The position numbers were made by a program, and so were the translations under genes. Below the pieces are notes generated by a model, which searched no databases, had not been told where the DNA came from, and was given only the letters and a program-made list of their open reading frames with translations. Source: JAEZBP01 sp963832725 (GTDB lineage: Bacteria; Myxococcota_A; Polyangia; Polyangiales; Sandaracinaceae). From it: 64,000 nucleotides of DNA. The DNA lies in the NCBI GenBank assembly GCA_963832725.1, contig CAWHVG010000002.1, positions 806,001 through 870,000 of the forward strand. Reading direction: 5' to 3'. This document shows positions 9,042-19,075 of the stretch, one piece after another. Position 1 is the stretch's first letter. The number at the start of each line of letters is the position of its first letter.

Positions 9042-9445
9042 TCCTCCGATTGCGGCGCGCCCGGCGCATGCTCGAGCGGCGGCACGCCTTCGCCGCCGAC
9101 GAGTTGGAACTTCGGCATCTTCTCGGCCATGGGCCCGCCGAAGGAGTCGACGAACTTGTTCCAGTTCGAGGCGCCCGCCGCCATGAGCTGGAAGAACACG
9201 TCGGGCGGGAGGCGCACCGAGCTCACCACACGTGCGCGTTCGGACGATTCGCCGGGACGCGTGGGGTAGGGGCTGGGCCGGCGGCCGGCGAAGGGCGCGA
9301 ACTCCGTGAACGCGACCGAGAACTCCCGGTGAGTGTGCACGATTTGGGCCCCGTTCGAGTAGACGGGCATCGGCTCATCCGACCAGTCGATGTCGATGCG
9401 AACTTGATCCCCACCGTTCGGGGGCTGACCAGGGTCACTGCTCAT
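9038..9445 (-). CDS. DUF3467 family protein
   Basis: The product of about 135 residues has the DUF3467 pattern: MPVYSNGAQIVHTHREFSVAFTEFAPF, then SSVRLPPDVFFQLMAAGASNWNKFV-like strands and helix. DUF3467 proteins are small and of unknown function. Here the gene lies between DUF3540 and the PAAR-like DUF4150, within a T6SS cargo operon, suggesting a chaperone or adaptor role (inference). Start ATG 9445 (MSSDPG) was chosen at the end of the DUF3540 gene. The open frame continues upstream only because DUF3540 has lost its stop through a one-base insertion. Confidence 0.75.
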   Translation of the reverse strand: MSSDPGQPPNGGDQVRIDIDWSDEPMPVYSNGAQIVHTHREFSVAFTEFAPFAGRRPSPYPTRPGESSERARVVSSVRLPPDVFFQLMAAGASNWNKFVDSFGGPMAEKMPKFQLVGGEGVPPLEHAPGAPQSEE

Positions 9446-9468
9446 TCCGTCGTCCTCCGTCGTTTTCG

Positions 9469-10087
9469 TCATGCGAGATGGAATCTCTTCACCCATCAGC
9501 GCGAGGTCGTCCTCGGCCTTGATCGTCGCGCGGTGCGAGAGCAGGTGGAACGCGTCCTTGGCGACCATGCGCAGCCGCCCGGCGCGGGTCTGCGCGACGC
9601 CCTCGACCTCGCGGAACGAGTCACGGACTCGCTCTACCACGCGTCCGGCGCGCAGCTCCACGACTCCGGCCACCGTGCGGGCGGTGCGGACCGCCGTCTC
9701 GATGCGCTCGGCCGAGAAAATCGCGTCCTTGACCGTGAAGCGGCCTTCGCGCGCCGTCGCCCGCAGTCAATCGCTCTCGAGCTCGGTCTCCACGCTGTCG
9801 ATCTTCACCTTGCGCCCGCCTCGGATGTGCACGGTGTCCTCTGCTTCAATCGCGACGTTGCCGCTCTCGGAAGCGAGCCGGAGCTCGCCTCGGGTGTGCA
9901 CCGTCGCCTGACCCGTGCGGACCGAATAGGTGAAGAGCACTTCGCCGCCAGGCGCCTGGACGCGGAGCACCTGCCCGCCCTCATCGACGCACGCTTCGAC
10001 GCCGTCCTCGGTGCGAACCCGGTTCGGGTCGCTCAGGAGCTTCCCCAGCGCCGGAAACGGAATCAGCTCTGCCTGGCTCATCGTCAT
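9469..10087 (-). pseudogene. DUF3540 protein, broken by a TGA and an indel
   Basis: Starts at ATG 10087 in an ATGA overlap with the pentapeptide gene. The first part (ALGKLLSDPNRVRTEDG, ...HIRGGRKVKIDSVETELESD) ends at an in-frame TGA at 9767-9769. The same frame then continues without a break into the typical DUF3540 C-terminus (VELRAGRVVERVRDSFREVE, ...TRAGRLRMVAKDAFHLLSHR, LMGEEI). The expected ending, HLA then stop at 9469-9471, appears if one C is removed near 9482. As written the frame instead runs on into DUF3467. DUF3540 is found in T6SS/PAAR-like operons with DUF2169 and DUF4150. Two lesions in 620 bp point to sequence error or decay. Confidence 0.7.
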
Positions 10088-12097
10088 CCTCCGGTCGGCA
10101 CGAAGTCTTCCGCTCGCGCTCGCTTCTCGTCGGTGTGGGTGGCGCCGAAGGTGTCGGCGTCGGTCCAGATGGTCTTGTCGCACGTGATGCGATGGAAGTC
10201 GGCGTGCCGCAGCGAGGCGCGCGTGAAGTCGGCCGCGTCGACGGCCGCGTGTGCGAACGAGGCCTGGTTCAGCTGCGCGACCGCGAGCTTGGCTCCCCGC
10301 GCGTCCGCTCCGTCGAAGCGCGCGCGGCTCAGGTCGCACTCGATGAACGACGTCCGCACCGCCGAGGCGCCCATCAGCTGCGCGTCGGCGAGATCCGCGC
10401 CGCGGAGAATCCGCCTCGTCGAGCCGCGTCTCGACGAAGATGGCCCGCCGCGCTTTGGCGCGACCGAGGCGAGCGCGGGAGAGCACGGCCTTCGAGAAGT
10501 TCGCCTGCGTGAGGTCGACGCCGTCGAAGTCGGCCTCCTCGAGATTGGCGGAGGTGAAGTCGACGTTCGCGAGCTTGCAGCCGCGAAAGCTCAGGCCGTT
10601 CGCGACGACGTTCGCCATCGAGGTCTGCTCGAAGCGCGTCTTCGAGATGGTGCACGTGGAGAGATTGGCGCCGTCGAGGTCGGCGAGGAGGAAGCTCGTT
10701 CCGGTGAGGTCGGTGCGCACCAACGTCGCGCGTCCGAGGCGGGCTCGCGTGAGCGTGGCGCCGCTCAGGTCGGCGTCCTCGAGCGCCAGCCGCGTCATGT
10801 CCGCGTCGCTCAGATCGGCCCCGGCGAGCGAGAGGTTCTTCCCCGTGGCGCGGGCGAGGCTCGCGTTGACGAGCGTGGCCTTGCTGAAGTCGCAGTCGCT
10901 CAGGTTCGCCCCGCCGAAGTCACAGCCCGAGGAGATCGCAGCCCGAGAGGTCCGCGCCCGAGAGGTCGCAGCCCGCGAAGCTCATCGACGCGAGGTCGCC
11001 GCAATCGAAGCGCGCGCGGGAGAGATCCGCGCCGGCGAGGACCGCGCTCGCGAGCGAGACGCCGCGGAGATCGCGACTCGGCGAGGTTCGCGTTCGAGAG
11101 GTCGGCGCCGCTCAGGTCGGCGCGGACGAGCTTCGCGGCGTCGAGCTGGGCTTCGCGCAGGATGGCGTCGTTCAGCGCCGCGCCCTCGAGGTTCGCCTGC
11201 GTGAGCTCCGCGTTCGAGAGGTCGGCGCCGCGCAGCGACGCTCCTTGCAGCTCGGTGGCGCGCAGATCCGCCTCGCGCAGGTCGGCGTCATCGAGCTTCG
11301 CGCCGCGGAGCGACTTCGAGAGAAACATCGCGCCGGCGAGGTTGGCGCCCTCGAGCTCGGTCGGGAGGCCGCTCACCGTGGTGAAGTCGACGCCTCGCAG
11401 ATCCGCGCGGGCCAGCGAGGCTCCCGTCATGTCGGCGCCGTCGAGCTGCGCTTCGCGGAGGCGGCACTCGTCGAGCGCCGCTCCGCTCAGCACCGCCCGC
11501 GTGAGGTCGGCGCCGCTCAGGTCGGCCTTCGAGAGCTCGGCGCCGGCCAGGTCCGCCATCCGCAGCTGCGCGCCGGTGAGATCCGCTTCGCTCAGGTCGG
11601 CCGGCCCGAAGACGACCGCGTTCAGCTTGGCGTCCCGGAGCACCGCTCGCGCGAGGTTGGCGCCCTGCATCTTCAGGGCGCCGAGAATCCATCCCGACCG
11701 CGGCGAGCTCGACCAGGGTCGCCCCGCTCGCATCGGAAGCGTCCTCGCCGAAACCGATCTCGATGCTGCCGAGGATCTGCGCTTTCGTGAGGTCGGCGGC
11801 GCGAAGGTCGACGCGCGTCATCTTCACGTCGTAGAGCACCGAGCTCGTCAGGTTCGCGCCGGCCAGCGAGACGTCCGTGAACGCGACGTCGTTGATCAGG
11901 CATTCCGTCATCTCGATGCCCGACAGGTCGACGCCTTCGATGGAGAGCGAGACGAGGCCGAGCTTCTTCTCGAGGAGCGCCTCGACTTCCTCTCGGGTCG
12001 TGACCCGCGTGCGCTGCGCCCGTCGCGCCTTGCTCAGGTCGATGTCGTCGGCCTCCAGGAATTCCCGGAGGTACTCGTGCTCGCCGTCGTCGATCAT
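10084..12097 (-). pseudogene. Large pentapeptide-repeat protein, several frameshifts
   Basis: From ATG 12097, in an ATGA overlap with the upstream stop, a leader of about 50 residues (DDGEHEYLREFLEADDIDLS, EEVEALLEKKLGLVSLSIEG) leads into dense A(D/N)Lxx pentapeptide repeats, which fold as a right-handed quadrilateral beta-helix. The repeats continue to a C-terminal tail ending EDFVPTGG at 10084. The coding frame changes near 11695, 11080, 10920 and 10410, yet the repeat pattern is unbroken across frames, so one protein of about 670 residues was intended. Role inferred: a spike extension or cargo carrier of the DUF2169 cassette. Confidence 0.75.
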
Positions 12098-14427
12098 CGC
12101 CCGTCCCACATGGTCCCGTCGACGTTGGCCCCCGAGAGGTCCACTCGGTCGCCCCGGGCTCGGTAGAAGTCGGCGCGGAAGAGGCTCGCGTTGCGGAAGG
12201 TCGCGCCCGTGAGATCAGCCTCGCGGAAGGTGGCCTCGTACATGTCCGCCCCGTCGAGCCGGGCTCCTTCGAGCTGGCCCTCGATGAAGCGCGCGCGCCG
12301 CAGCACGCAGCCGACGAAGACCGCGCCGGCCATCCGCGACTGGCTGAAGTCCGCGCCCATGAGCATGGTCCCGTCGAAGCGGACACCCTCGAGCGTCGAG
12401 TCGCGCCAGTGGGACTCGTGCGCCTTGGCCCCGCGCGCCGAGCTACCGCTGAGATCGGCCCCGCGCCCTACGCGCAGCCCCGCCAGCTCGGCGCGGTCGA
12501 GGCTGATCTGCGTCGCCCGCACGCCGTAGAAGCGCGCGGACGTCAGGTTCGCGCGCTCGAACGTGGCGCCGGCCAGGGATGCTTGATTGAAGACCGTGGC
12601 GTTGCAGCTCGCTTCGCGCAGGCTCGCTCCCTCGAGGTCGGCGCTGGTCAGGTCGGCCTTGTCCAGCCGCGCTCCGTCCAGCTTCGCTTGTTGGAGCTCG
12701 GCTCGGATCATCGTGGCGCCTGCGAGGTTCGCGCCCTCGAGCTTGGCGTCCTCGAGCACGGCTTCGGTGAGGTCCGCGTCGCGCGCGGAGACCTTGGAGA
12801 GGACCGCGCTCAGGAAGTCGGCCCGCACTAGCGTGGCGCCGTCGAGGCGCGCGCCGGTGAGGTTCGCGCCCCGGAAGTTTGCGTCGAGGAGGATGGCGTC
12901 CGAGGCGTCGAGCCCGGGAAGATCCAGCCCCGCGAGGTTGGCGCCCGTGAAGTCGCCGCGGATCGGTCGCTTCTGGCGGTGCAGCGCCACGACGAGCGCG
13001 CGCAGGTCCGGCGGCTCCTCGGGCTGCGGCGGCTCGTAGGGATCCTCGGGCTCGGGCTCGGGGTTGCGGAGCTGCTCGATGAGCTCGGGCGGCACCGGCA
13101 CGGGCCCGTTCTGCAGCTGCTCGATCAGCTTCTCGGTGTCGGCGGGCTCCGGCATCGCGAGCTCTTGGCCCTCTGCCTCGGCGAGGATCTTCTCGACGTC
13201 GATGCCCGCGTTGGTGAGGTCGTGCTTCAGCTTCTCGAGGGCCGCGGCGCCGGCGTCCTCCTGCGGCGCTTCCGCAGCGCGGATCTGCTCCGCCGCCGCG
13301 CGGACCGCCGCGAGGTCCCCGACGGCATCGTCAATCGTGTCGTCGACGCCGGGCTCCTGCGCCGCCGGCGGCGCCGTCCCGGCCATCGATTCGAGCTCGG
13401 CCTGATCGGCGGCGATGCGAGCCCCCATACGCTGGCGGCACGCGGAGACCGACGAGGCCATGCCGAGGGGCTCGTGCATCAGGAAGAGTCGGTCGATCCC
13501 GTCCGGCGCGAGGCGATCGTGGGAGAGCTCGACCGTCCCGCGCCAGACGAGGAACGCGAGCCCGCGATCGGCGTCGATGGTCACGGTGTCGAGGACGAGG
13601 GGCACCTCGTCGAACGCGTCGCCACGCTCGACGAACGCCCGCGCGCGGACGCCGGGCAGCTTGGCGCGCACTGCCGGCACGCGCGGATGCAGGTGCTTGA
13701 GCTCGATGCGCTCATCACCGCGCCAGTAGCCCTCAATCTGCTGCTCCGGCGGCGCTTCGTTGAAGAACGCGAACTGGAAGTCCTCGGCGAGCCAGGGCGA
13801 GCGGGTCTTCTGCCACTTCGCGTCGTATGTGCCGACGTAGCGCGTTCGCGCCGGCCAGGTCATGCCGAGCGGCGCCGTGCAGGCGGGCGGCGGACGATCG
13901 CCCCGCGCTGCGATGGGTCGGTTCGCATCTTCGAGGTTGGGCAGCCACGCGACTCCGTTCGCGTCGTCGGCGAGCCCGCGACCGACCGGGTTCGTCGCGT
14001 TCCCGGGCCCGCCAAACGATCGCTCCCACGCGAGCGGCATCTCGGTGAAGGGGACCGGCCGGCTCGGCGATCCTCCCACCCAGGTGCGATCGCCGTATAC
14101 GCGCAAGGAGCGCTGCAGGTCGCCGATGCGAAAGCCGAGCACCGTCTGATCGACCGGCCTCTCGGTCAGCGTGCGGCACGAGCCGACGACGAAGCACTCA
14201 CCGCGCGGCTTGAGCAGCGCGAAGTCGGACGGATGGCGGTAGGAGCGAGTGGGATCGTCGTCCCAGTGGAGCGCGCCGGTCGTCGGCTCCTGCTTCTCCG
14301 CGAGCTGCGCCGAGCCGTCCTCGAGGGCGACCGTCGCTTTCACGACCACCAGCATCGACGTCCGCGGTGGCCGGATCGGCCAGTAGATCACGCCGTGCTC
14401 GAAGGGAGTGTCTTTGACCTGCTCCAT
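12094..14427 (-). CDS. DUF2169 adaptor fused to pentapeptide repeats
   Basis: Intact, 777 residues. Residues 1 to about 310 form DUF2169 (EQVKDTPFEHGVIYWPIRPP, ERPVDQTVLGFRIGDLQRSL, PFTEMPLAWERSFGGP, GRGLADDANGVAWLPNLEDA). DUF2169 proteins act as adaptors that load effectors such as Agrobacterium Tde2 onto VgrG/PAAR (established family knowledge). A charged, Pro/Glu-rich linker (about 320-460) leads to about 60 pentapeptide repeats to the end (...SLFRADFYRARGDRVDLSGANVDG). Start ATG 14427 overlaps the preceding stop (TGATG) and the stop overlaps the next start. No toxin motif is seen. Confidence 0.88.
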   Translation of the reverse strand: MEQVKDTPFEHGVIYWPIRPPRTSMLVVVKATVALEDGSAQLAEKQEPTTGALHWDDDPTRSYRHPSDFALLKPRGECFVVGSCRTLTERPVDQTVLGFRIGDLQRSLRVYGDRTWVGGSPSRPVPFTEMPLAWERSFGGPGNATNPVGRGLADDANGVAWLPNLEDANRPIAARGDRPPPACTAPLGMTWPARTRYVGTYDAKWQKTRSPWLAEDFQFAFFNEAPPEQQIEGYWRGDERIELKHLHPRVPAVRAKLPGVRARAFVERGDAFDEVPLVLDTVTIDADRGLAFLVWRGTVELSHDRLAPDGIDRLFLMHEPLGMASSVSACRQRMGARIAADQAELESMAGTAPPAAQEPGVDDTIDDAVGDLAAVRAAAEQIRAAEAPQEDAGAAALEKLKHDLTNAGIDVEKILAEAEGQELAMPEPADTEKLIEQLQNGPVPVPPELIEQLRNPEPEPEDPYEPPQPEEPPDLRALVVALHRQKRPIRGDFTGANLAGLDLPGLDASDAILLDANFRGANLTGARLDGATLVRADFLSAVLSKVSARDADLTEAVLEDAKLEGANLAGATMIRAELQQAKLDGARLDKADLTSADLEGASLREASCNATVFNQASLAGATFERANLTSARFYGVRATQISLDRAELAGLRVGRGADLSGSSARGAKAHESHWRDSTLEGVRFDGTMLMGADFSQSRMAGAVFVGCVLRRARFIEGQLEGARLDGADMYEATFREADLTGATFRNASLFRADFYRARGDRVDLSGANVDGTMWDGR

Positions 14428-15795
14428 CACAACCACATCACGATGGGGCCTTGCCAGACCCACGACCCGGTCGCGTCGACGGAGAGGAAGGCCGAGCTCC
14501 CGCCCACGGTGACGCCGTCGGCGTCGACCTCGAGCGACATCCCACCCATGCAATCGGCGACGACGCTGGACGCGCCGACTTGGATCTTCGTCTTCTTCAA
14601 GATCGACACCGAGATACCCGTGAGCGAGATGTTGATCTCGTAGGCCGGGTTCTTCAGCACGATGTGCGTGTTGGCCAGCATCTTGATGGTCGCTGCGGAG
14701 TAGCCTGCGGTCCCGCCCGCGAGCTGCTTGACCATGCCGGTCGAGATCACGTTCAGATCCTTCGCGGACTGAAGCCCGATGCTGACGGTGGGCACCTGGG
14801 TGAGCGCCTCGCCACCCACGGCGCCGACCTGCAGGTTGGATCCCATCAAGTTCAGCGTCTTCTTCGCGTCGAGCATCAGATCGGTGCCCGCGATGGCCTC
14901 CGCGCCTTTCCCGTCCAGTCCGACGCGCCACGGGCTCTTGAGCACCGCGTTGATGCCCGCGTTGACCGAGGCGGACATGAGCCCGAGGCCGCCGACGCTC
15001 CATCCCGAGGCCATCACGATGCCGCTGCCGGAATAGCAGGAGGTGAACCCCGGCGTCGCCCACTCCACCGTGCCCAGCGAGTACATGTCGAGGCCGGCGG
15101 GGCCCGGTTCGGACAGGATCGCGAACACGCCGCGAACGGCGCACCATTCCGTGAGCGTGAGGAGCTGCGTCGCCAGCGCGACGTTGCACGCCTTGCCGCC
15201 GGCGCCCTTCACGCCCTTCAGGGCGAACCCGCATTCCATCAGCAGGGTCCATACGCTCTGCACGAGAATCGCCTCCGACCAATAGGTCGAGACGTCGCCG
15301 CAGAGGTTCAGGTACTTGTCCGCGGTGCTGCTGTCGTTCGGGGTGTCGGTGGGCTCGATCTTGTCGATGTAGCTGGGGCCGAGCGCCGTGTTGGTCGTAT
15401 GGAACACATTCTCCAGCACCGGCTCGACGGCCACCTCCGTGAGGCCGCTGAAGAATCCGGAGCTGCCGAACGCCGAGAAGATGCGGACGCTGTTTGCCCC
15501 GCCGATGAGAACGCTGCCGTTCGCGGTGAGGGTGTTGGCCTTGCTGGCGAAGAGGAAGACGTTGCTGCTCAACGACTGCAAGAGGAGCTGCCCGCTGCCG
15601 TCGTTCGAGAGCGCCGTGAGCGTGCTGGAGTCGGACTCGCCGCAGGCGTCGAGCCAGAATCCGGCCGTCCGTGTTCACACAGAGCCCTGCGCTGTTCCAG
15701 TCCGTGCCGCTCCACGCCTTGCCGAGCGACATCGAGGTCGCAGGGCTCGGAGACGGGACGCTCAGCGTGACGCGTGTTTGGGTGGTCGTGGTCAT
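14427..15795 (-). CDS. Beta-rich T6SS-cassette protein, paralog 3 (frameshifted)
   Basis: Start ATG 15795 (MTTTTQTRVTLSVPSPSPAT) follows AGGGG. The N-terminus repeats the pattern of the upstream paralog (LSVPxPATSxSLG, then a ...VNTDGR strand). After about 45 residues the frame shifts near 15657 (NTDGR joined to FWLDACGESDSSTLTALSND) and continues to the stop at 14427. The body is Gly/Ala/Ser/Thr-rich with alternating hydrophobic residues and repeated T-I-x-V/N-I-x-L strands (ILKKTKIQVGASS, LSVDATGSWVWQG). A beta-solenoid or prism like the VgrG needle is likely. Function is unknown. Confidence 0.65.
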
Positions 15796-15808
15796 GCCCG
15801 TCGTGCCC

Positions 15809-17077
15809 CTACTTGAGATCGAGCTTCGTTCCATCGACCGCGATCGACGTACCGGGCACGATCTTGATGGAGCCGGCGCCGCTCTGCAGGTTCACCTTGC
15901 CGATGTCGAGCTCCGCCTTCGAGACGCCTCCCGGCCCCGAGAGCGTCACACCGGAGTAGCCGATCTCCAGCTTGGTCGTCTTGCCCTTCAGCGCGATACC
16001 CGCCGGCATGACCTCGAGGTCCCAGAGCCCGTTGCCCACGTCCATCTTCATGCCGAGGGTGGCCTCGATCTCGTGGTCCGTGGCCGTCGACTTATAGCCC
16101 AAGAGAGCGCTCACGCTGGTGTTCACCATGCTGTCCAGCGTGATCGACTTCAGCGCGTTCATGGTCACCTTCGCCGTGTTGATCTGCGGCGGCTTAACGA
16201 ACGGGATGGGCGAGCCGATGTTGATCTCCTTCCCGCGCCCGGTGAACGTGCCGGTGCGCGAGGCGATCGTGACCCCGAGCCAACCGCGGATCGTGACGCG
16301 GTCGCCGGCGAGGATGTCCACGGGGCCGATGGCGTTCATCGCGGTGTGGAAGGCGCCGGTCACCTTCGTGCTGAAGAGGCCCGCCATGGTGACGAAGGTC
16401 GAGGTGAGGAGGAGCCCGGCCACGCCGTTCAGGCTGACCGACCCCCTCGCGCTGCCGACCGTCATGAACCCGGCCGAGTAGAGGTTGATGCCCGGCTTCG
16501 AGATGTCCTTCGCGCCCGCCAGCGTGGCGATGTTCAACCCGGCGCCGATGAGGTTGGCGCTCAGTCCGACTGCGCCGGTCGCCCAGGAGTAGCTCGACGA
16601 GGCGACGCTGAGGACGCTCCGCAGCAGCCCGGCCGTGATCGCGCCCGCGGCGTCGAGGGCGGTGGCGACGCCGGCGGCGATGTTGGCGCTCGACTCGTAC
16701 GAGGAGACCGAAGAGGGCAAGCTCCCGGTGTTGTCCTCGGTGGTGACGGGACCCGAATTGAAGCCCGCCAGGATGTTGACGCCCTTCTGCGAGACGACGT
16801 GCGTGCGGTCGACCGACGCCACGAGCGTGTTCTTCTTCGCCAGGCTGACGACACGGTTCATCGACTGAAGCCACACTTGGCCCGTCGCCTGACCGATGAG
16901 ATCGCTCGCGCTGGTGCCGCCTTTTCCGTAGAAGCGGAGGTGCTCGTCCGTGTCGACGCTGACACCGTTGTAGCCACTGTCGGTGCTGAACTGACCGAGC
17001 GACAGAGACGTCGCGGGGTTCGGGACGCTCAGCAGAGCCCGCGTGCTGGTCGAGTCGAGGAGGGAATCCGTGCTCAC
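15809..17077 (-). CDS. Beta-rich T6SS-cassette protein, paralog 2
   Basis: Intact, about 422 residues, from GTG 17077 in a GTGA overlap with the upstream stop. The N-terminus (ALLSVPNPATSLSLGQFSTD, ...VSVDTDEHLRFYGKGG) is shared with paralog 3. It is followed by a hydrophobic helical insert (about 110-200) and then repeated strands (TIRGWLGVTIASRTGTFTGRG, KLEIGYSGVTLSGPGGV, GSIKIVPGTSIAVDG). The C-terminal end resembles that of paralog 1 (T-x-I-x-V-x-G/P-G). The strand repeats suggest a needle-like fold. No signal peptide is present, consistent with export by the T6SS rather than Sec. Confidence 0.7.
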   Translation of the reverse strand: MSTDSLLDSTSTRALLSVPNPATSLSLGQFSTDSGYNGVSVDTDEHLRFYGKGGTSASDLIGQATGQVWLQSMNRVVSLAKKNTLVASVDRTHVVSQKGVNILAGFNSGPVTTEDNTGSLPSSVSSYESSANIAAGVATALDAAGAITAGLLRSVLSVASSSYSWATGAVGLSANLIGAGLNIATLAGAKDISKPGINLYSAGFMTVGSARGSVSLNGVAGLLLTSTFVTMAGLFSTKVTGAFHTAMNAIGPVDILAGDRVTIRGWLGVTIASRTGTFTGRGKEINIGSPIPFVKPPQINTAKVTMNALKSITLDSMVNTSVSALLGYKSTATDHEIEATLGMKMDVGNGLWDLEVMPAGIALKGKTTKLEIGYSGVTLSGPGGVSKAELDIGKVNLQSGAGSIKIVPGTSIAVDGTKLDLK

Positions 17078-18711
17078 AGCAGGTCCATGGCAGCGGCGAG
17101 CGTGGTCACGCCGGTCGGGGTGATCTTCACGGCGCCGCTTCCCATGTCGGTGGCCGCGGGAAGCATCTTGATCTGGCCGGCGTCAGGCCCGACGGTGATC
17201 AGCCCCGGCGCGACCTTCAGCATCTCCACGCCAGCGCGCTTGAACGAGACTCCGGAGGCGTCGGCGGTGATCTCCCACGCGCCACCAGGCGTCTCGACCT
17301 TGATCGTGGCGCCGTTGACCGAGGTCATGTCGATGCCACCGCCCAGCGTTCCGACCTCGAGCTTGGAGGTGGCCTGGGTCTCGATGCTGCTCACCGCGGG
17401 CGCGGTGGCTTTCATCTCGACCGACTGGAGAGCGCTGACGTTGAGCTTCAGCGTCGGCCGGGTGAGGAGACCGGCATCGACTCCGCCGAACTTCATCGTC
17501 GCGCCGTAGAGGTTGAGCGTGTTCAGCGTGGAATAGACGTTGACCTTGCTGCCGCTTCGCGCCGTGACCTTCGTGGCCGAGCGCGCCGACACTTCGCCGA
17601 ACGCGGTGACCAGGCGCGCCGAGAGGGCCGCCGTCATGGACACGCCCATCATCCCCAGTATGGTCGTGTTCAGCGAGCGGCAGGTGACGTGGAGCCCGCT
17701 GGTGAAGTAGAGGTAGTCCGGCGTAGTGGCGAGGATTCCCTCTTCGGCGAAGAGGTAGGTCGCCTTGTAGGATGCGCCTGACGCCCACGCTTCGAGCGTC
17801 CCGAGCAGGTCTCCGGTCGCGAACATCGCCGGGCCGTAGAGCGTGAAGAAGGACTTCCAGTTCAATAGCTTGTTCAGGAACCACTTCGACACGGCCGCGT
17901 TCGCCAACGTGCAGAAGCGACAGACCATGTTGAACGCTTCCCACGCGATGTTGTTGTCGAGGAAAGCCTGGTCCACGCCGCTGACCGGCGCCGGGGTCCC
18001 GGGCGTCGCGCCGGAGTAGTCGTCACTGTCGTGCAGGGGCTTGGGCGCGTAGCCCGCCATGATGCCGAGGTAGTCTCCTCCACCGAGCATCATGTCCTGC
18101 CCGGAGATGAGGTAGGCCTTGTCGCCCGCCACCGTGTAGAGCGAGTCGGTGCCGGACTGGAACCAGACCTGGCCGTCCGCCTGGAAGGTCGCGGAGCCGG
18201 CGGCGCGCATGAAGACGTGGCCCGTGGTCGTCGCGCTGAACCCATTCTGGGTCAGCATCGTCGAGGTCGGCGAGTAGGCCGCGCCGAGGTTCAGGAGCGT
18301 GTCGTACGAGGGGATGTAGAGCGTGGCGCGCTGGTAGGTCGAGCTGTCGTCGCTGGAGCTGTCGTCGCTCGAGTCGTCGCTGTCGTCGTCCGTCTCCTCG
18401 ATGCCCGCGCCGGACAGCGTCATGGAGAATGCGCCGCTCGCGCTTCCGCCGTAGCCGACGGTGAGCGTGCCCGAGTAGCTCGAGGCGGCGGTCGGACTGA
18501 ACGTGACCGTGATGCTCAGCACGCCCCCGGCGGAGACCGTGCGTATGCCCGTCGGTGACGCCGTGAATCCGTCGCCTGAGAGCGTGACGTCGACGGTCCA
18601 GTCCGCGTCGTCCGGCACCTCCACCACCGCCACGCCGCTCAGGCTCGCGCCGACGGCGACGTCGCCGAAGTCGAGCTCGGTGAGGTCCCCGCTGAACGAG
18701 GGAACGCTCAC
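17074..18711 (-). CDS. Beta-rich T6SS-cassette protein, paralog 1, with ASH-like domain
   Basis: First gene of the operon, 545 residues. The N-terminal 100 residues form an ASH/HYDIN-type Ig-like domain (LDFGDVAVGASLSGVAVVEV, ITVTFSPTAASSYSGTLTV). A Ser/Asp linker follows, then a long beta-rich body with repeated strands (ARSGSKVNVYSTLNTLNLYG, TIKVETPGGAWEITADASGV, ITVGPDAGQIKMLPAATD). A Cys pair (CRFC) and an aromatic helical insert lie near residues 250-300. The C-terminal half is related to the two downstream paralogs. The ASH domain may bind the VgrG base or a partner surface (inference). Confidence 0.7.
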   Translation of the reverse strand: MSVPSFSGDLTELDFGDVAVGASLSGVAVVEVPDDADWTVDVTLSGDGFTASPTGIRTVSAGGVLSITVTFSPTAASSYSGTLTVGYGGSASGAFSMTLSGAGIEETDDDSDDSSDDSSSDDSSTYQRATLYIPSYDTLLNLGAAYSPTSTMLTQNGFSATTTGHVFMRAAGSATFQADGQVWFQSGTDSLYTVAGDKAYLISGQDMMLGGGDYLGIMAGYAPKPLHDSDDYSGATPGTPAPVSGVDQAFLDNNIAWEAFNMVCRFCTLANAAVSKWFLNKLLNWKSFFTLYGPAMFATGDLLGTLEAWASGASYKATYLFAEEGILATTPDYLYFTSGLHVTCRSLNTTILGMMGVSMTAALSARLVTAFGEVSARSATKVTARSGSKVNVYSTLNTLNLYGATMKFGGVDAGLLTRPTLKLNVSALQSVEMKATAPAVSSIETQATSKLEVGTLGGGIDMTSVNGATIKVETPGGAWEITADASGVSFKRAGVEMLKVAPGLITVGPDAGQIKMLPAATDMGSGAVKITPTGVTTLAAAMDLL

Positions 18712-19075
18712 CGCTCACCCGGCCCGGCCGAGGTGGCTGCGGCCGGCGCGATCGATTCGGAGCGGACGTCTCCGAGAGCGTCGGGTCGCGGCGAGCACCT
18801 CATGAACCACTCTCCCACGGTCGACGACCAGACCCACCCCCGCGGTGGCCCTTCGGTCTCGGGACAGTATGCGAGTGGGCCCTCGTGTCGCAACGGTTGG
18901 TTGCCGTGCCGGTAACTGGGGCGTAACCCCGCGCGCTCCCTGCGAATTGCGCCGAATCCGGGGCCTCGGACGGCGGCTGTCCGGGGATCCGGACAGGCGC
19001 GTGGCGCACGGCGTCGGCGCGGGTATTTGAGCGGCTGGCACGCGGGTCGCAAAGGGCCGCCGCCGGAGACCACCG
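18712..19075. promoter_or_regulatory. Divergent promoter region
   Basis: A 364-bp gap separates the - strand T6SS cassette from the + strand efflux operon. On the - strand TTGCGA (18893-18888), a 17-base spacer and ATACTG (18870-18865) form a sigma70-like pair that could drive the cassette with a leader of about 150 bases. For the efflux operon GGAG sits 8 bases before ATG 19076. No clear operator was found. Confidence 0.35.

Noticed and set aside
8909..12166. A 1085-residue + strand protein over the pentapeptide region
   Set aside because: Stop-poor shadow of the - strand pentapeptide genes; regular R/G composition without family features.
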